A stretch of DNA of 64,000 nt from Chromobacterium violaceum ATCC 12472 (GTDB lineage Bacteria; Pseudomonadota; Gammaproteobacteria; Burkholderiales; Chromobacteriaceae): assembly GCF_000007705.1 (NCBI RefSeq), contig NC_005085.1, positions 4,597,752 through 4,661,751 on the forward strand, given 5' to 3'. The position numbers and the translations under genes are program-made. The notes beneath the pieces were generated by a model, which saw only the letters and a program-made list of their open reading frames with translations, was not told the origin of the DNA and ran no database searches. This document shows positions 11,740-23,046 of this stretch, in pieces; within the stretch, counting starts at the first letter, position 1, and every line of letters begins with the position of its first letter.

Positions 11740-13026
11740 TTATTCAGCGTCCGGGTCGGTGGCTTCCAGCTCCAGCGAAGCCGCCAGCAGCGCCAGCCGC
11801 GAGATCACGCCGTAGGCGTAGAAGCGGTTGGGCGCGCAGTCGGGCAGGCCCTTGCGGTCCGGCAGGCACGGCGTCTCGAACGACAGCGGCACGAAGTGCA
11901 TGCCCGGGGCGTTCAGGTTCTCGTCGATGCCGCGGCCGGTGTGGACCCGGTAGAAGCCGCCGATCACGTAGCGGTCCATCATGTAGACCACCGGCTCGGC
12001 CACCGCCTCGTTGACGGTCTCGAAGGTGTACACGCCCTCCTGGACGATCACCTCCGACACTTCCAGGCCTTCCTTGACCACCGACATCTTGTTGCGCGCC
12101 TTGCGGTTCAGGCCGATCACCTCGTCCGGGCTCTTCACGCTCATCACGCCCATGCCGTAGGTGCCGGCGTCGGCCTTGACGATGACGAAGGGGTCGTTGT
12201 CGATGCCGTACTCGCGGTACTTGCGGCGGATCTTGTCCAGCATCTGCGACACGGTTTCGGCCAGCTGCTCCTCGCCGGTGCGGGCGTGGAAGTCCAGGCC
12301 CCCGCAGCTGGCGAAGTAGGGATTGATGGTCCACGGGTCGATCGAGATCAGCCGCGCGAAATCGGTGCTGACCTTGTCGTAGGCCTCGAAATGATGCGTC
12401 TTGCGGCGTACCGCCCAGCCGGCGTGCAGCGGCGGCAGCAGCGTCTGCTCCAGGTTTTTCAACAGGTCCGGAATGCCGCCGGACAGGTCGTTGTTCAGCA
12501 GCACCACGCAGGGATTGAAGCCGTCGGCCAGCACCAGCCGGTTGCCGCGGCGCTCCAGCGGCTCCAGCGTCAGCTTGTCGCCGTTGGCGGCCACCAGCTC
12601 GGTCGGCTCGGTGATTTCGGGGCTCAGCGAGCCCAGGCGCACCTTGAGGCCGGCCTGCTCGAAAATGTGCACCAGCGTGGCGACGTTCTGCAGGTAGAAA
12701 GTGTTGCGGGTATGGTTTTCCGGGATCAGCAGGATGCTGCGCGCCTCCGGGCATACCTTGTCCACCGCGCTCTGCGCCGCCTGCACCGCCAGCGGCAGGA
12801 ATTCCGGGTTCAGGTTGTTGTGGCCGCCGGGAAACAGGTTCATGTCCACCGGCGCCAGCTTGAAGCCGCTGTTGCGCAGGTCCACCGAGCCGTAGAACGG
12901 CGTGGCGTGGGCATGCCATTGGCTGCGGAACCAGTGCTCGATCTGCGGCTGGGCCGCCAGGATGCGGCTTTCCAGCTCGTAAAGCGGACCGGTGAGAGCG
13001 GTGGCCAGGTGCGGAACGGGTGGCAT
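11740..13026 (-). CDS. gshA: Glutamate-cysteine ligase (GshA_ferroox type)
   Basis: It catalyses the first and rate-limiting step of glutathione synthesis. The 428-residue protein belongs to the non-enterobacterial GshA family (the Acidithiobacillus/Neisseriales type), recognised by VDLRNSGFKLAPVDMNLFPG and the GGIDE-like HTGRGIDENLNAPG segment. An ATP-grasp-like lysine region reads VIVKADAGTYGMGVMSV. A GGGGA ribosome site precedes the ATG. gshB follows after 18 bases; pgaB lies 72 bases upstream on the same strand. The family form supports a Neisseriales or neighbouring betaproteobacterial host. Confidence 0.93.
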   Translation of the reverse strand: MPPVPHLATALTGPLYELESRILAAQPQIEHWFRSQWHAHATPFYGSVDLRNSGFKLAPVDMNLFPGGHNNLNPEFLPLAVQAAQSAVDKVCPEARSILLIPENHTRNTFYLQNVATLVHIFEQAGLKVRLGSLSPEITEPTELVAANGDKLTLEPLERRGNRLVLADGFNPCVVLLNNDLSGGIPDLLKNLEQTLLPPLHAGWAVRRKTHHFEAYDKVSTDFARLISIDPWTINPYFASCGGLDFHARTGEEQLAETVSQMLDKIRRKYREYGIDNDPFVIVKADAGTYGMGVMSVKSPDEVIGLNRKARNKMSVVKEGLEVSEVIVQEGVYTFETVNEAVAEPVVYMMDRYVIGGFYRVHTGRGIDENLNAPGMHFVPLSFETPCLPDRKGLPDCAPNRFYAYGVISRLALLAASLELEATDPDAE

Positions 13027-13098
13027 GGTATCCCCTTGGAACGGACGTTGAATTCGCTAATGGTGGGGGTGGCGACAGCCATATTCAAGTGCCGGCGC

Positions 13099-15012
13099 TC
13101 AATGCGCGTCGAGCGGCAGATGAAAGTCGGGCCTCACCCGCTTCAATTCCGGACGGTCGTTGAAGAAATCGTCCGGGTAATAAGCCAGCGCCCGCGCGCC
13201 CCACTGCCGCAGCGCGCGCATGGAGGATGCCAGCTCGGCCGAGTCCACCGGCTTGCCGCTGCGCCAATCCTGGCTCTGCAGCTCGAACACCGTCTTGTCC
13301 AGCGCCCCCGGCACCGCCGCCGCCCGGTCGAAAAGCCGCCGCATCCACTCAGCCGGATCGGCCGCGCCTTCCATGTACGGCATCGCCATCACCGCCACCG
13401 CGTCGTAGCGGCGCAGCGCCTCGGGAAACGACTGGGCGAACCAGGCCTGGGACGCCGGCTGCAGCACCACCGGCGCGTACAGGTTGCGGGAAGTATAGAG
13501 CCCCGGCTGGTAGTCGCGGACAATGTCGGCCAACTGGCCGCTGAACGCGTCCAGCGCTTCGGTCTTGAAGCGGGTCCAGCGCGCCTGCAGCGCCGGATCG
13601 GCGCGCAGCGCGGCCACATCGTCCGGCAGGCCGGCCGCGCGGTAGGCGGCGCGGGCCGCGGGGCTTGCGTCCTCGTAGTCGGACAGCGTGGCGTCGTCGT
13701 GGAACAGCAGGCCGTCGAAACGCGCGCTGCGGGCCAGATCGGTGTAAATATCCGCGATAAACGCCTTCGCTTCCGGCGAGAACGGGCTGAGCCGGGGATA
13801 TCCCGCCGCCGCCCGCCGCCCCGGCGCGGCCAGCGCCGCCACCCGCGGCAGCGACGCCGGCCCGGCGAAGGCCAGCAGCGGCATCCAGGCGTACACTTTG
13901 ACCCGGCAGCGGGTTCTCAGCTGCCAGGCGGCCCGATTGAACAGGTCGGCGCGCACCGGCAGGCGGCGGTTGGGAAAATACAGCGCGCGGACCGCGCCGT
14001 CGCCGCCGGGATCGGCGAAAGCCTGCAGATAAACCGCGTCCGGCCCCATCTGCGCCACCCGCTCCAGCAGCTTGCCCAGATTGGCCTCCTGCGTCGCCGG
14101 ATCGGGATCGTACACATAGTCGAGATCGACGTGCATGATGCGCCTCGGCCCCGGCTGGCGGCCATCCGGCCACGCCTCGCGGCGGCGGATGGCGGCGGCG
14201 AATCCGTCCACGCCCATGCCGGCGGTCACCAGCACCCGTCGCAGCGAGGACAGCGGCTGGCCGGGCGGATTGAGGCCGTCCTCCAGCGACAGCGTGAGCG
14301 GCATGCCGGCGGATGCGGCCAGGCGGTCCAGCTCGCCGCTGTGGCTGCCATAAGGCCAGATCATCACCCTGGGCGCCCGGCCCAGCTTGTCGCGCAGCAG
14401 CGCGCTGTTGCGGGCCAGATCATCCGCGGCGCGCCGCAGATAGCGTTCGCGGCTTTCGTAGCCGCCTGCCGCGGCATAGGCCGGCGAGGTATAGGCCGGC
14501 AAGGCGTTGCCCTGTGGATTGGCGACGACGCCATGGTGCATCGCATAGCTGTGGCTGGCCACCTCCACCCAGCCGCTGCGCCGCAGCGCGCGGATCTCGT
14601 CCCAGGACAGGAAGTCGCCGCGCGGCGCCTGACCATCGCCGTAGTCGATGGCCTCGTCGGCCGACGCCTCCAGCCAGCTGCCCACCAGCCCGACCAGCGC
14701 CGGCGCGCGGTAGCGCCGCAACAGCGGCAGCGCCCGGGTGTAGACGCTGCGGTGGCCGTCATCGAAAGTCAGCAGCACCGGATGCGCCGGCAGCGGCTTG
14801 CCGCCGGAACGGGCGGCCAGAATCTGGTCGACGCCGACGAAGCGGTAGCCGTTGCGGCTCAGCCAGCCCAGCTGGCCGTCCAGCTGCTCGGCGCTGACGG
14901 CGTAGTCGTCGCCGTCTCCGACCTGATGGTAGGCCAGCACCAGCAGCTTGGATGCCGCCGCCAGCGGCGCCAGCAGGCATCCCAGCAACAGCCACAGCGC
15001 GATCCGTCCCAT
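13099..15012 (-). CDS. pgaB: PgaB-type poly-beta-1,6-GlcNAc deacetylase/hydrolase
   Basis: A 637-residue exported enzyme with the two-domain PgaB architecture. After a signal peptide (MGRIALWLLLGCLLAPLAAAS) comes a NodB-like polysaccharide deacetylase domain, about 25-270. It carries LVLAYHQVGDGDDY, LLTFDDGHRSVYTRALPLL and EVASHSYAMHHG, supplying the metal-binding Asp and His residues. A C-terminal glycoside-hydrolase-like domain, about 275-630, opens with HVDLDYVYDPDPATQEANL and includes LLFHDDATLSDYED. In known systems PgaB de-N-acetylates exopolysaccharide in the periplasm. The LLGC in the signal could be a lipobox, but the h-region is short, so ordinary cleavage at AAAS is as likely. No pgaA, C or D neighbours are in the window; it sits upstream of gshA instead. 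Confidence 0.88.
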   Translation of the reverse strand: MGRIALWLLLGCLLAPLAAASKLLVLAYHQVGDGDDYAVSAEQLDGQLGWLSRNGYRFVGVDQILAARSGGKPLPAHPVLLTFDDGHRSVYTRALPLLRRYRAPALVGLVGSWLEASADEAIDYGDGQAPRGDFLSWDEIRALRRSGWVEVASHSYAMHHGVVANPQGNALPAYTSPAYAAAGGYESRERYLRRAADDLARNSALLRDKLGRAPRVMIWPYGSHSGELDRLAASAGMPLTLSLEDGLNPPGQPLSSLRRVLVTAGMGVDGFAAAIRRREAWPDGRQPGPRRIMHVDLDYVYDPDPATQEANLGKLLERVAQMGPDAVYLQAFADPGGDGAVRALYFPNRRLPVRADLFNRAAWQLRTRCRVKVYAWMPLLAFAGPASLPRVAALAAPGRRAAAGYPRLSPFSPEAKAFIADIYTDLARSARFDGLLFHDDATLSDYEDASPAARAAYRAAGLPDDVAALRADPALQARWTRFKTEALDAFSGQLADIVRDYQPGLYTSRNLYAPVVLQPASQAWFAQSFPEALRRYDAVAVMAMPYMEGAADPAEWMRRLFDRAAAVPGALDKTVFELQSQDWRSGKPVDSAELASSMRALRQWGARALAYYPDDFFNDRPELKRVRPDFHLPLDAH

Positions 15013-15111
15013 GACATCCCCCTAGCAGGGCCTGCGCGCTTGCCGGCAGCAAACCGCCGCGGCCGGGAAAATCGTGGGCAGGCGCCCAGAACCCTCATCA
15101 TAACGCGGCGG

Positions 15112-15143
15112 ACAAACAAAAAGGCGCCGCGAAACGCGGCGCC
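15112..15143 (-). terminator. Terminator after the PfkB kinase gene
   Basis: On the minus strand a perfect 9-base stem (GGCGCCGCG / CGCGGCGCC, 15123-15131 and 15135-15143) with a three-base loop runs into TTTTTGTTTG. Confidence 0.9.
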
Positions 15144-15167
15144 CTCGAAGGCATGCGGAGTGGCCGA

Positions 15168-16112
15168 TTACAACGGCCATTCCTCGCCATAGGCCTTGAA
15201 ATAGATGTCCTTCAGCGAGTCCCAGTCGAAGAAGTGGTTCTGGCAACCCGGCGTGGTGACCTTGATCGCGCCGATCACATTGGCCAACCGGCCGGTGACC
15301 TTCCAGTCCACGCCGCGGCTGATGCCCCACAGCAGGCCGGCGCGGAACGCGTCGCCGCAGCCCATCGGGTCCACCGGCTTGATGGGCATCTGCACGCGCG
15401 GAATCAGGTGCACGGTGTCGTCGACGTAGATCTCGGCGCCCTTGGAGCCGCGGGTGACGATCAGCGCCTTCACCTTCTTGCGCAGGTCGTCCACGGTCAG
15501 GCCGGCGCGCTCGCGCATCAGCTCGCTCTCGTAGTCGTTGATCGCCACGTAGCTGGCCAGCTCGACGATCTCGTGGATCTCGTCGCTGGACAGCAGCGGC
15601 AGCTCCTGGCCCGGATCGAAAATGAAGGGGATGCCCGCGGCCGCCAGCTCGCGCGAGTGCTGGATGAAGGCGGTGTAGCCGCCCGGCGACAGGATGGCCA
15701 GCTCGATCGGGTCCTGGATGTCGGACACGTGGTTCTCGGTGGCGAAATCCATCGCGCCCGGATGGAAGGCCATCAGCTGGTTGCCGTCCTTGTCGGCAAT
15801 GCCGAAGCATTGCGGGGTATACTGCTTGCGGATCAGGCGGATGAAGCGGTCGTCCACGCCCACCCGTTTCAGGTGCTGGCGGTAAGGCTCGAAGTCCTCG
15901 CCGACCACGCCCATCACGATGGGCTTTTCGCCCAGCAGGCACAGGCTGTAGGCGATGTTGCCGGCCATGCCGCCGAATTCGCGGCGCATCGTCGGAGCGA
16001 GGAAGGTGGTCGAGATCTTGTGCAGCTGATCCGGCAGGATCTGGCTGTCGAATCGGCCATGGAACGAGAACAGGGTATCGTATGCGAGCGCCCCGCAGAC
16101 GAGGATAGACAT
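15168..16112 (-). CDS. PfkB family carbohydrate/nucleoside kinase
   Basis: A ribokinase-fold kinase of 314 residues. The family motif GGMAGNIA is at 47-54. The catalytic signature DPMGCGDAF is at 248-256, with the base Asp at 254; the usual T and A of DTxGAGD are replaced by P/M and C. The anion-hole region precedes it (IVTRGSKGAEIY). The ATG at 16112 is preferred because GGAG lies five bases upstream; an in-frame GTG two codons earlier is possible. Similar proteins are annotated as ribokinase or adenosine kinase, and the substrate cannot be told from sequence. It is a single-gene unit with a strong terminator, divergent from the thioredoxin-like gene. Confidence 0.88.
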   Translation of the reverse strand: MSILVCGALAYDTLFSFHGRFDSQILPDQLHKISTTFLAPTMRREFGGMAGNIAYSLCLLGEKPIVMGVVGEDFEPYRQHLKRVGVDDRFIRLIRKQYTPQCFGIADKDGNQLMAFHPGAMDFATENHVSDIQDPIELAILSPGGYTAFIQHSRELAAAGIPFIFDPGQELPLLSSDEIHEIVELASYVAINDYESELMRERAGLTVDDLRKKVKALIVTRGSKGAEIYVDDTVHLIPRVQMPIKPVDPMGCGDAFRAGLLWGISRGVDWKVTGRLANVIGAIKVTTPGCQNHFFDWDSLKDIYFKAYGEEWPL

Positions 16113-16232
16113 GCCCACTCCGCTAAGTAATCAATCGAACATTTTAACATAAAGTTTATTTTTCGATCATCCCCGGATAGCCGCAAGTTGCGGAAATCCA
16201 AGACAATTCCAATGACATCACAGGAAAAGCCG

Positions 16233-16712
16233 ATGAACACCAAACGCCTGTTCGCCTCCCTGCTGCTGGCCGCGCTGCCGCTGGCCGCCCACGCCGCGCC
16301 GACGCTGGAGCAGAGCCGCTTCGCCGACCTCAACGCCAAGCCGGTGGCGGTGTCCGCCTACAAGGGCAAGGTGACGGTGCTGAATTTCTGGGCCACCTGG
16401 TGCGGCCCGTGCCGGGAGGAGATGCCGATGCTCAACGGCCTGCGCAAGAAGCTCTCGCCCAAGGGCGTGGAAGTGGTCGGCGTGGCGCTGGACAGCAAGG
16501 AGCAGGTGGAACCCTTCGTCAAGCAGCTGAAAATCGGCTATCCGATCCTGCTGGGCAATGACGACACGCTGGACCTGATGCGCGGCCTGGGCAACAAGAC
16601 CGGCGGCCTGCCTTACACGCTGGTGCTGGACCGCCAGGGCAAGGTGGCGGCGACGCTGACCGGCAAGCTGGACGAGAAGAAGCTGGAAGCGGCGGTCAAA
16701 CCCTACCTGTAA
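16233..16712 (+). CDS. Periplasmic thioredoxin-like protein (TlpA/ResA type)
   Basis: An exported thiol-disulfide oxidoreductase of 159 residues. A signal peptide (MNTKRLFASLLLAALPLAAHA) is followed by a thioredoxin fold with NFWATWCGPC, the CGPC active site at 57-60, and the cis-proline region GGLPYTLVLDRQG. The ATG at 16233 has AGGAAAAG upstream and gives a clean signal peptide; a start 15 codons earlier would spoil it. TlpA/ResA proteins usually reduce apocytochrome c or other extracytoplasmic cysteines. No cytochrome maturation genes are adjacent, so the partner is unknown. Confidence 0.9.
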   Translation: MNTKRLFASLLLAALPLAAHAAPTLEQSRFADLNAKPVAVSAYKGKVTVLNFWATWCGPCREEMPMLNGLRKKLSPKGVEVVGVALDSKEQVEPFVKQLKIGYPILLGNDDTLDLMRGLGNKTGGLPYTLVLDRQGKVAATLTGKLDEKKLEAAVKPYL

Positions 16713-16782
16713 TCGCTTCTCCCGCGGCCCTTCCCCCTCGCGAAAAGGGAGGGGCCGGCTCTTCCCCCCTCCCTCACGCGGC

Positions 16783-17310
16783 TTACCCGGCGCGCCGCAA
16801 GCGGACCTTCTCCGCCAGTTCCGACATTTCCTCCGGCACTGCCCTCTCAATCAGCCAATACCGGCGGCAATCGTCGGTGCGGCCTATCCAACCGCCCTCC
16901 ACCAGCTCGCGCCGGATCAGCACGTGGTCGCCGAAGGCCTCCAGCGCGCGGATGGCGGCGTTGGCCGCCGGCTCGTCCCACTCCTCGCCGCGCGGCAGGC
17001 CGGCCCACAGCGCCCACAGGCAGGCGCGCTGCTCGCTGAACTTCTTCGGCCAGCGCGCGAGCCGGCCTTCGTCGTCGAAATGACGCAGCAGGCGGCGGGC
17101 TTCATTCGACACGGTTTGCGGCTCGGCCGGCGCCGGGCGGTCGTGCTCGGCGCGCAAGTGCTGGAAATTCTGGAAGCCGGCGGCGCGCGCCAGCATGTTG
17201 AGGATCTGCAGATGGCCGGGCGCTTCGGACTGCTCCGCCCATTGCTGTTTCAAGGAGCGGGCCAGCGCGGAGATATCGCTGCTGTAAAAAGGGTAAAGCG
17301 TGCGAGACAT
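16783..17310 (-). CDS. DUF2087 domain protein
   Basis: A 175-residue cytoplasmic protein. The C-terminal half matches the DUF2087 pattern: LLRHFDDEGRLARWPKKFSE, then a helix-rich segment, then HVLIRRELVEGGWIGRTDD and a final YW. The domain resembles a winged helix and is often attached to regulators. The N-terminal ~60 residues (SSDISALARSLKQQWAEQ; NMLARAAGFQNFQHLRAEH) look like a small helical, possibly DNA-binding module. Function is unknown. It is convergent with the thioredoxin-like gene and lies downstream of secA on the same strand, beyond a terminator. Confidence 0.75.
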   Translation of the reverse strand: MSRTLYPFYSSDISALARSLKQQWAEQSEAPGHLQILNMLARAAGFQNFQHLRAEHDRPAPAEPQTVSNEARRLLRHFDDEGRLARWPKKFSEQRACLWALWAGLPRGEEWDEPAANAAIRALEAFGDHVLIRRELVEGGWIGRTDDCRRYWLIERAVPEEMSELAEKVRLRRAG

Positions 17311-17521
17311 GGTTCGAATCCTGTCTGCGTGCCAAGGTCGGGAGGGACTGCCGCGGTCGCCGTTGCGGCCTGGCACGGGGTTCGAGCCAAGCGTGGAGTG
17401 GATGATGCTGCCAAGACAGGTTTAGCGTGGCGAAATCGCCGGCGACGCCTGGGTGAACTGTTGACCCGCCGCCATGCTAACACGCTGGCATAGCCTTGCA
17501 AAGCGCGGCGGCGCGCCAGGG

Positions 17522-17555
17522 CAAACAAAAAGCCGACGCGTTCGCGTCGGCTTTG
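17522..17555 (-). terminator. Terminator after secA
   Basis: A 10-base perfect stem (AGCCGACGCG / CGCGTCGGCT, 17531-17540 and 17543-17552) followed on the minus strand by TTTTTGTTTG, 24 bases after the secA stop. Confidence 0.9.
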
Positions 17556-17578
17556 TCGTTGACCGCGAAATCAGGCGG

Positions 17579-20290
<2,712 letters not shown>

Positions 20291-20556
20291 GTAGTCGAAT
20301 CCAGAAACCAGCGGGCCGTTGAGGAGTGTCCGCAAAAAATGCTGAAAAGTGTAGCACATTCGCAGACAAGGTTATGGGGGCATCCATGCTCCACATCAAG
20401 ATCTGAGTCGAGAAATCGTTGTTGGTTTTACGCGACGCTCACTTAGAGCAAGCGCTCGATTCAATTGACCGCCCCATTCATGCAACTTAAATATTGAGCC
20501 GCGATAATCCGCAACCTTGTGCATTCCTACAACAAACGACAGTCTCTGGAGAAACG

Positions 20557-22599
20557 ATGGATAGACGGCAATTCCTCAAGTGGGGCAGTTTCCTGACGGT
20601 ATCGGTGGCGGCGGTGGGCTGCGGCGGCGGAGGCGGCGACAGCGCCGGCGCGGCAGGGCAGCGCCTGCAGGCGGCGGGACAGGGCTTCGGCCTGGGCGTG
20701 GCCTCGGGCGATCCGCGCCCGGACAGCATCATCCTGTGGACACGCGTCGACGGCGGCGACGGCGCCAATCCGCTGTCGGTCACCGTGCAGCTGTCGGACA
20801 AGGCGGACTTCTCCAGCCTGCTAGTCAACCAGGCGCTCAGCGCCGATCCGGGCTGGGACTACACCGTGCGCCACAAGGTGACCGGCCTGTCCAGCGCCAC
20901 CACTTATTACTACCGCTTCCTGACCGGCAAGACCGTCAGCGCCGCAGGCCGCACCAAAACCGCGCCGGCCGCCGGCACGCCGCTGTCCCAACTCAAGTTC
21001 GCCTACATCACCTGCCAGGACTGGAGCGTCAACCACTGGGGCGCCTTCGACGAGATCGCCAAGCTGGACCTGGACTTCGTGATGCACGTCGGCGATTACA
21101 TCTACGAAACCGTCGGCGCCGGCTTCCAGACCGGCAACAACGAAACCCGGCACCCGCCGCTGACGCTGCCCAACGGCACCAAGCGCGCCGACGGCGCCAT
21201 CTACGCCACCACGCTGGCCGACTACCGCTACCTGTACAAGAGCTACCGCGCCGACCCGCGCATCCAGGCGGTGCACGCCAACTTCCCGGTGATCTCGATC
21301 TGGGACGACCACGAGTTCTCCGACGACTGCTGGCAGGACCGTCAGGTGTACTACCCCGGCGACGACAGCGCGCCCAGCACGCCGCGCCGCCGCAGCGCCA
21401 ACCAGGCCTGGTTCGAATACACGCCGGCCGATGTCAGCATCGATCTGGCGAACCCCTCGTTCCAGAACATCCAGATCTACCGCAGCTTCGCCTTCGGCAA
21501 CCTGGCCACGCTGGTGATGACCGACCAGCGCCTGTACCGCTCCGACCACATCATCCCGGAAACCGCCGCGCCGAACACCGGCCTGGCCAACCTGGGCAGC
21601 CGCTACTTCGTGCCCAAAACCACGCTGGCCCAGGCCGAGGCCGCCAAGATGGCGTCCACCGGCGGCAATCTGCTCAACGTGTCCATCCTCGGCGCCGTCC
21701 AGCGCGCCTGGTGGCAGCAGCAGATGCAAAGCGCCGCCACCACCTGGAAGCTGTGGGGCAACGAGGTGTCCCTGCTCAGGATGGGCGTGGACGGCACCAT
21801 GGCGGTGGCCAGCCTGCTGGAGCAGGGCTTGTCGTCCGCGCTGGCGCAGGGCTTCGGCCTCAACCTCGGCGCCGCCCAGCAGCAACAGCTGACCGGCGCG
21901 CTGTACCAGGACCTGCTGGCCGCCGACACCAGTGGCGCGACCCCGGTGCTGAGCTATGCCAACACCCAGCCGCTGCTGGCCGGCTTCAGCGGCGGCGCGA
22001 TCAGCGCCGGCGTGTTCGCCGCCGCGGTGAAGCCTTCGCTTGACGGCAACCTGCCGCCGAGCATGCTGCTCGCCCAGTACATCCTCAACGCCGACCAGTG
22101 GGACGGCTACAACGCCGAGCGCAAGACGCTGATGGCCTTCCTGAAAAGCAACAACATCGGCAACGTGGTGGGCATCACCGGCGACATCCACGCCTTCTTC
22201 GCCGGCCCCGTGATGGACGACTTCGACGCCGCCAGCCCGACGCCGGTGATGGTGGATCTGGTGACCGCCGGCATCTCCAGCAACTCCTTCTTCAGCTATT
22301 TCAAGAACGTGGTGGACACCGTGCCGGCCTTCGCCAAGGCCGCGCCGCTGATCTACCAGACGGTGAACGGCCAGACGGTCAACACCTTCAACAGCACGCT
22401 GAAAACCTTCAACCCGTGGCTGAAGTACGCCGACACTGACGCCCAAGGCTACGCGGTGGTGACGCTGACGCCGGGCAAGCTCAGCTGCACCTTCCACAAG
22501 ATGGCCAAGCTGGCGAACGGCGTCGCGCCGTCGCCGGCCACCGCCAGCACCCAGACGGTGGAAGTGCTGGCCGGCGCGCCGGCCGTCAACGTGCTGTAG
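20557..22599 (+). CDS. phoD: PhoD-like alkaline phosphatase/phosphodiesterase (Tat substrate)
   Basis: An exported metallophosphoesterase of 680 residues. The N-terminus MDRRQFLKWGSFL is a twin-arginine signal; the following AVGCGGGG could also be a lipobox. An Ig-like N-terminal domain (GDPRPDSIILWTRVDG) precedes the catalytic domain. That domain carries MHVGDYIYE, SIWDDHEFSDDCW, KLWGNEVSLL and GITGDIHAFFAGP, which provide the metal ligands of the PhoD family. Enzymes of this group hydrolyse phosphate mono/diesters using calcium and iron. I saw no obvious Pho box upstream. It appears to be a single-gene unit, with a strong hairpin downstream. Confidence 0.92.
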   Translation: MDRRQFLKWGSFLTVSVAAVGCGGGGGDSAGAAGQRLQAAGQGFGLGVASGDPRPDSIILWTRVDGGDGANPLSVTVQLSDKADFSSLLVNQALSADPGWDYTVRHKVTGLSSATTYYYRFLTGKTVSAAGRTKTAPAAGTPLSQLKFAYITCQDWSVNHWGAFDEIAKLDLDFVMHVGDYIYETVGAGFQTGNNETRHPPLTLPNGTKRADGAIYATTLADYRYLYKSYRADPRIQAVHANFPVISIWDDHEFSDDCWQDRQVYYPGDDSAPSTPRRRSANQAWFEYTPADVSIDLANPSFQNIQIYRSFAFGNLATLVMTDQRLYRSDHIIPETAAPNTGLANLGSRYFVPKTTLAQAEAAKMASTGGNLLNVSILGAVQRAWWQQQMQSAATTWKLWGNEVSLLRMGVDGTMAVASLLEQGLSSALAQGFGLNLGAAQQQQLTGALYQDLLAADTSGATPVLSYANTQPLLAGFSGGAISAGVFAAAVKPSLDGNLPPSMLLAQYILNADQWDGYNAERKTLMAFLKSNNIGNVVGITGDIHAFFAGPVMDDFDAASPTPVMVDLVTAGISSNSFFSYFKNVVDTVPAFAKAAPLIYQTVNGQTVNTFNSTLKTFNPWLKYADTDAQGYAVVTLTPGKLSCTFHKMAKLANGVAPSPATASTQTVEVLAGAPAVNVL

Positions 22600-23046
22600 C
22601 GCGGCTAACCAACGCCCTGATGCCGCGTGGCGCCGACCTGCCGTACCGCTTGCACTGTCGGCGTCGGCGCGCCTTGCCTCAGCCCTAAAACTGCGTGTTG
22701 TTAGCCACGCTGAACGCCGTTCGCCCTCCCGCTTGGCCGCGCCTGCGCGGCCAAGCGTTTCAATCAGTACATTTCGTCACAAAATCCCTACAAAGCCCTG
22801 CGGTTTTTAACAATCGTTTTATGGCTTCTCTGGTAGCATCCATGCCCTGAAAGCGGGGGCGGATCGCCGCCTCCGGCATCGCTTGCAAGCTCTCCAGCGC
22901 GGCTTTGGACATGGCGGACGCATCGATCGGCTCGGCAGCGCATGCCGGATGCCGCGGACATCGGCCGCCGCCCGCTCCAGAGTTGTCATAATAGAAGCGG
23001 GCCGCTTGCCGGCCGCCGCGATAAACATAGAAAACGGAGAGGCCTG
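22600..23046. other. Gene-free region between phoD and ABC permease
   Basis: About 450 bases. The first part holds the phoD terminator hairpin. The middle (about 22760-22840) is AT-richer (ACAAAATCCCTACAAAG; TTTTTAACAATCGTTTTATGG) and is the best place for the promoter of the ABC operon. I see no small gene or recognisable operator. Confidence 0.5.
22730..22762 (+). terminator. Probable terminator after phoD
   Basis: A perfect 12-base stem (CGCTTGGCCGCG / CGCGGCCAAGCG) with a four-base loop CCTG, followed by a weak T tract (TTTCAAT). Confidence 0.65.

Noticed and set aside
10642-15192. A 1516-codon open frame on the plus strand
   Set aside because: It is antisense to gshB, gshA and pgaB, has a histidine- and arginine-rich translation with no domain, and arises from GC-rich third positions of the real genes. 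The same applies to long antisense frames over topA (4971-7445) and secA (17474-20278).
17308-17334. A GGTTCGAATCC...GTGCCA string that looks like the 3' end of a tRNA
   Set aside because: The T-arm does not pair (CATGG against CCTGT), no matching 5' acceptor strand or anticodon arm lies within 90 bases upstream, and the string overlaps the start of the DUF2087 gene.
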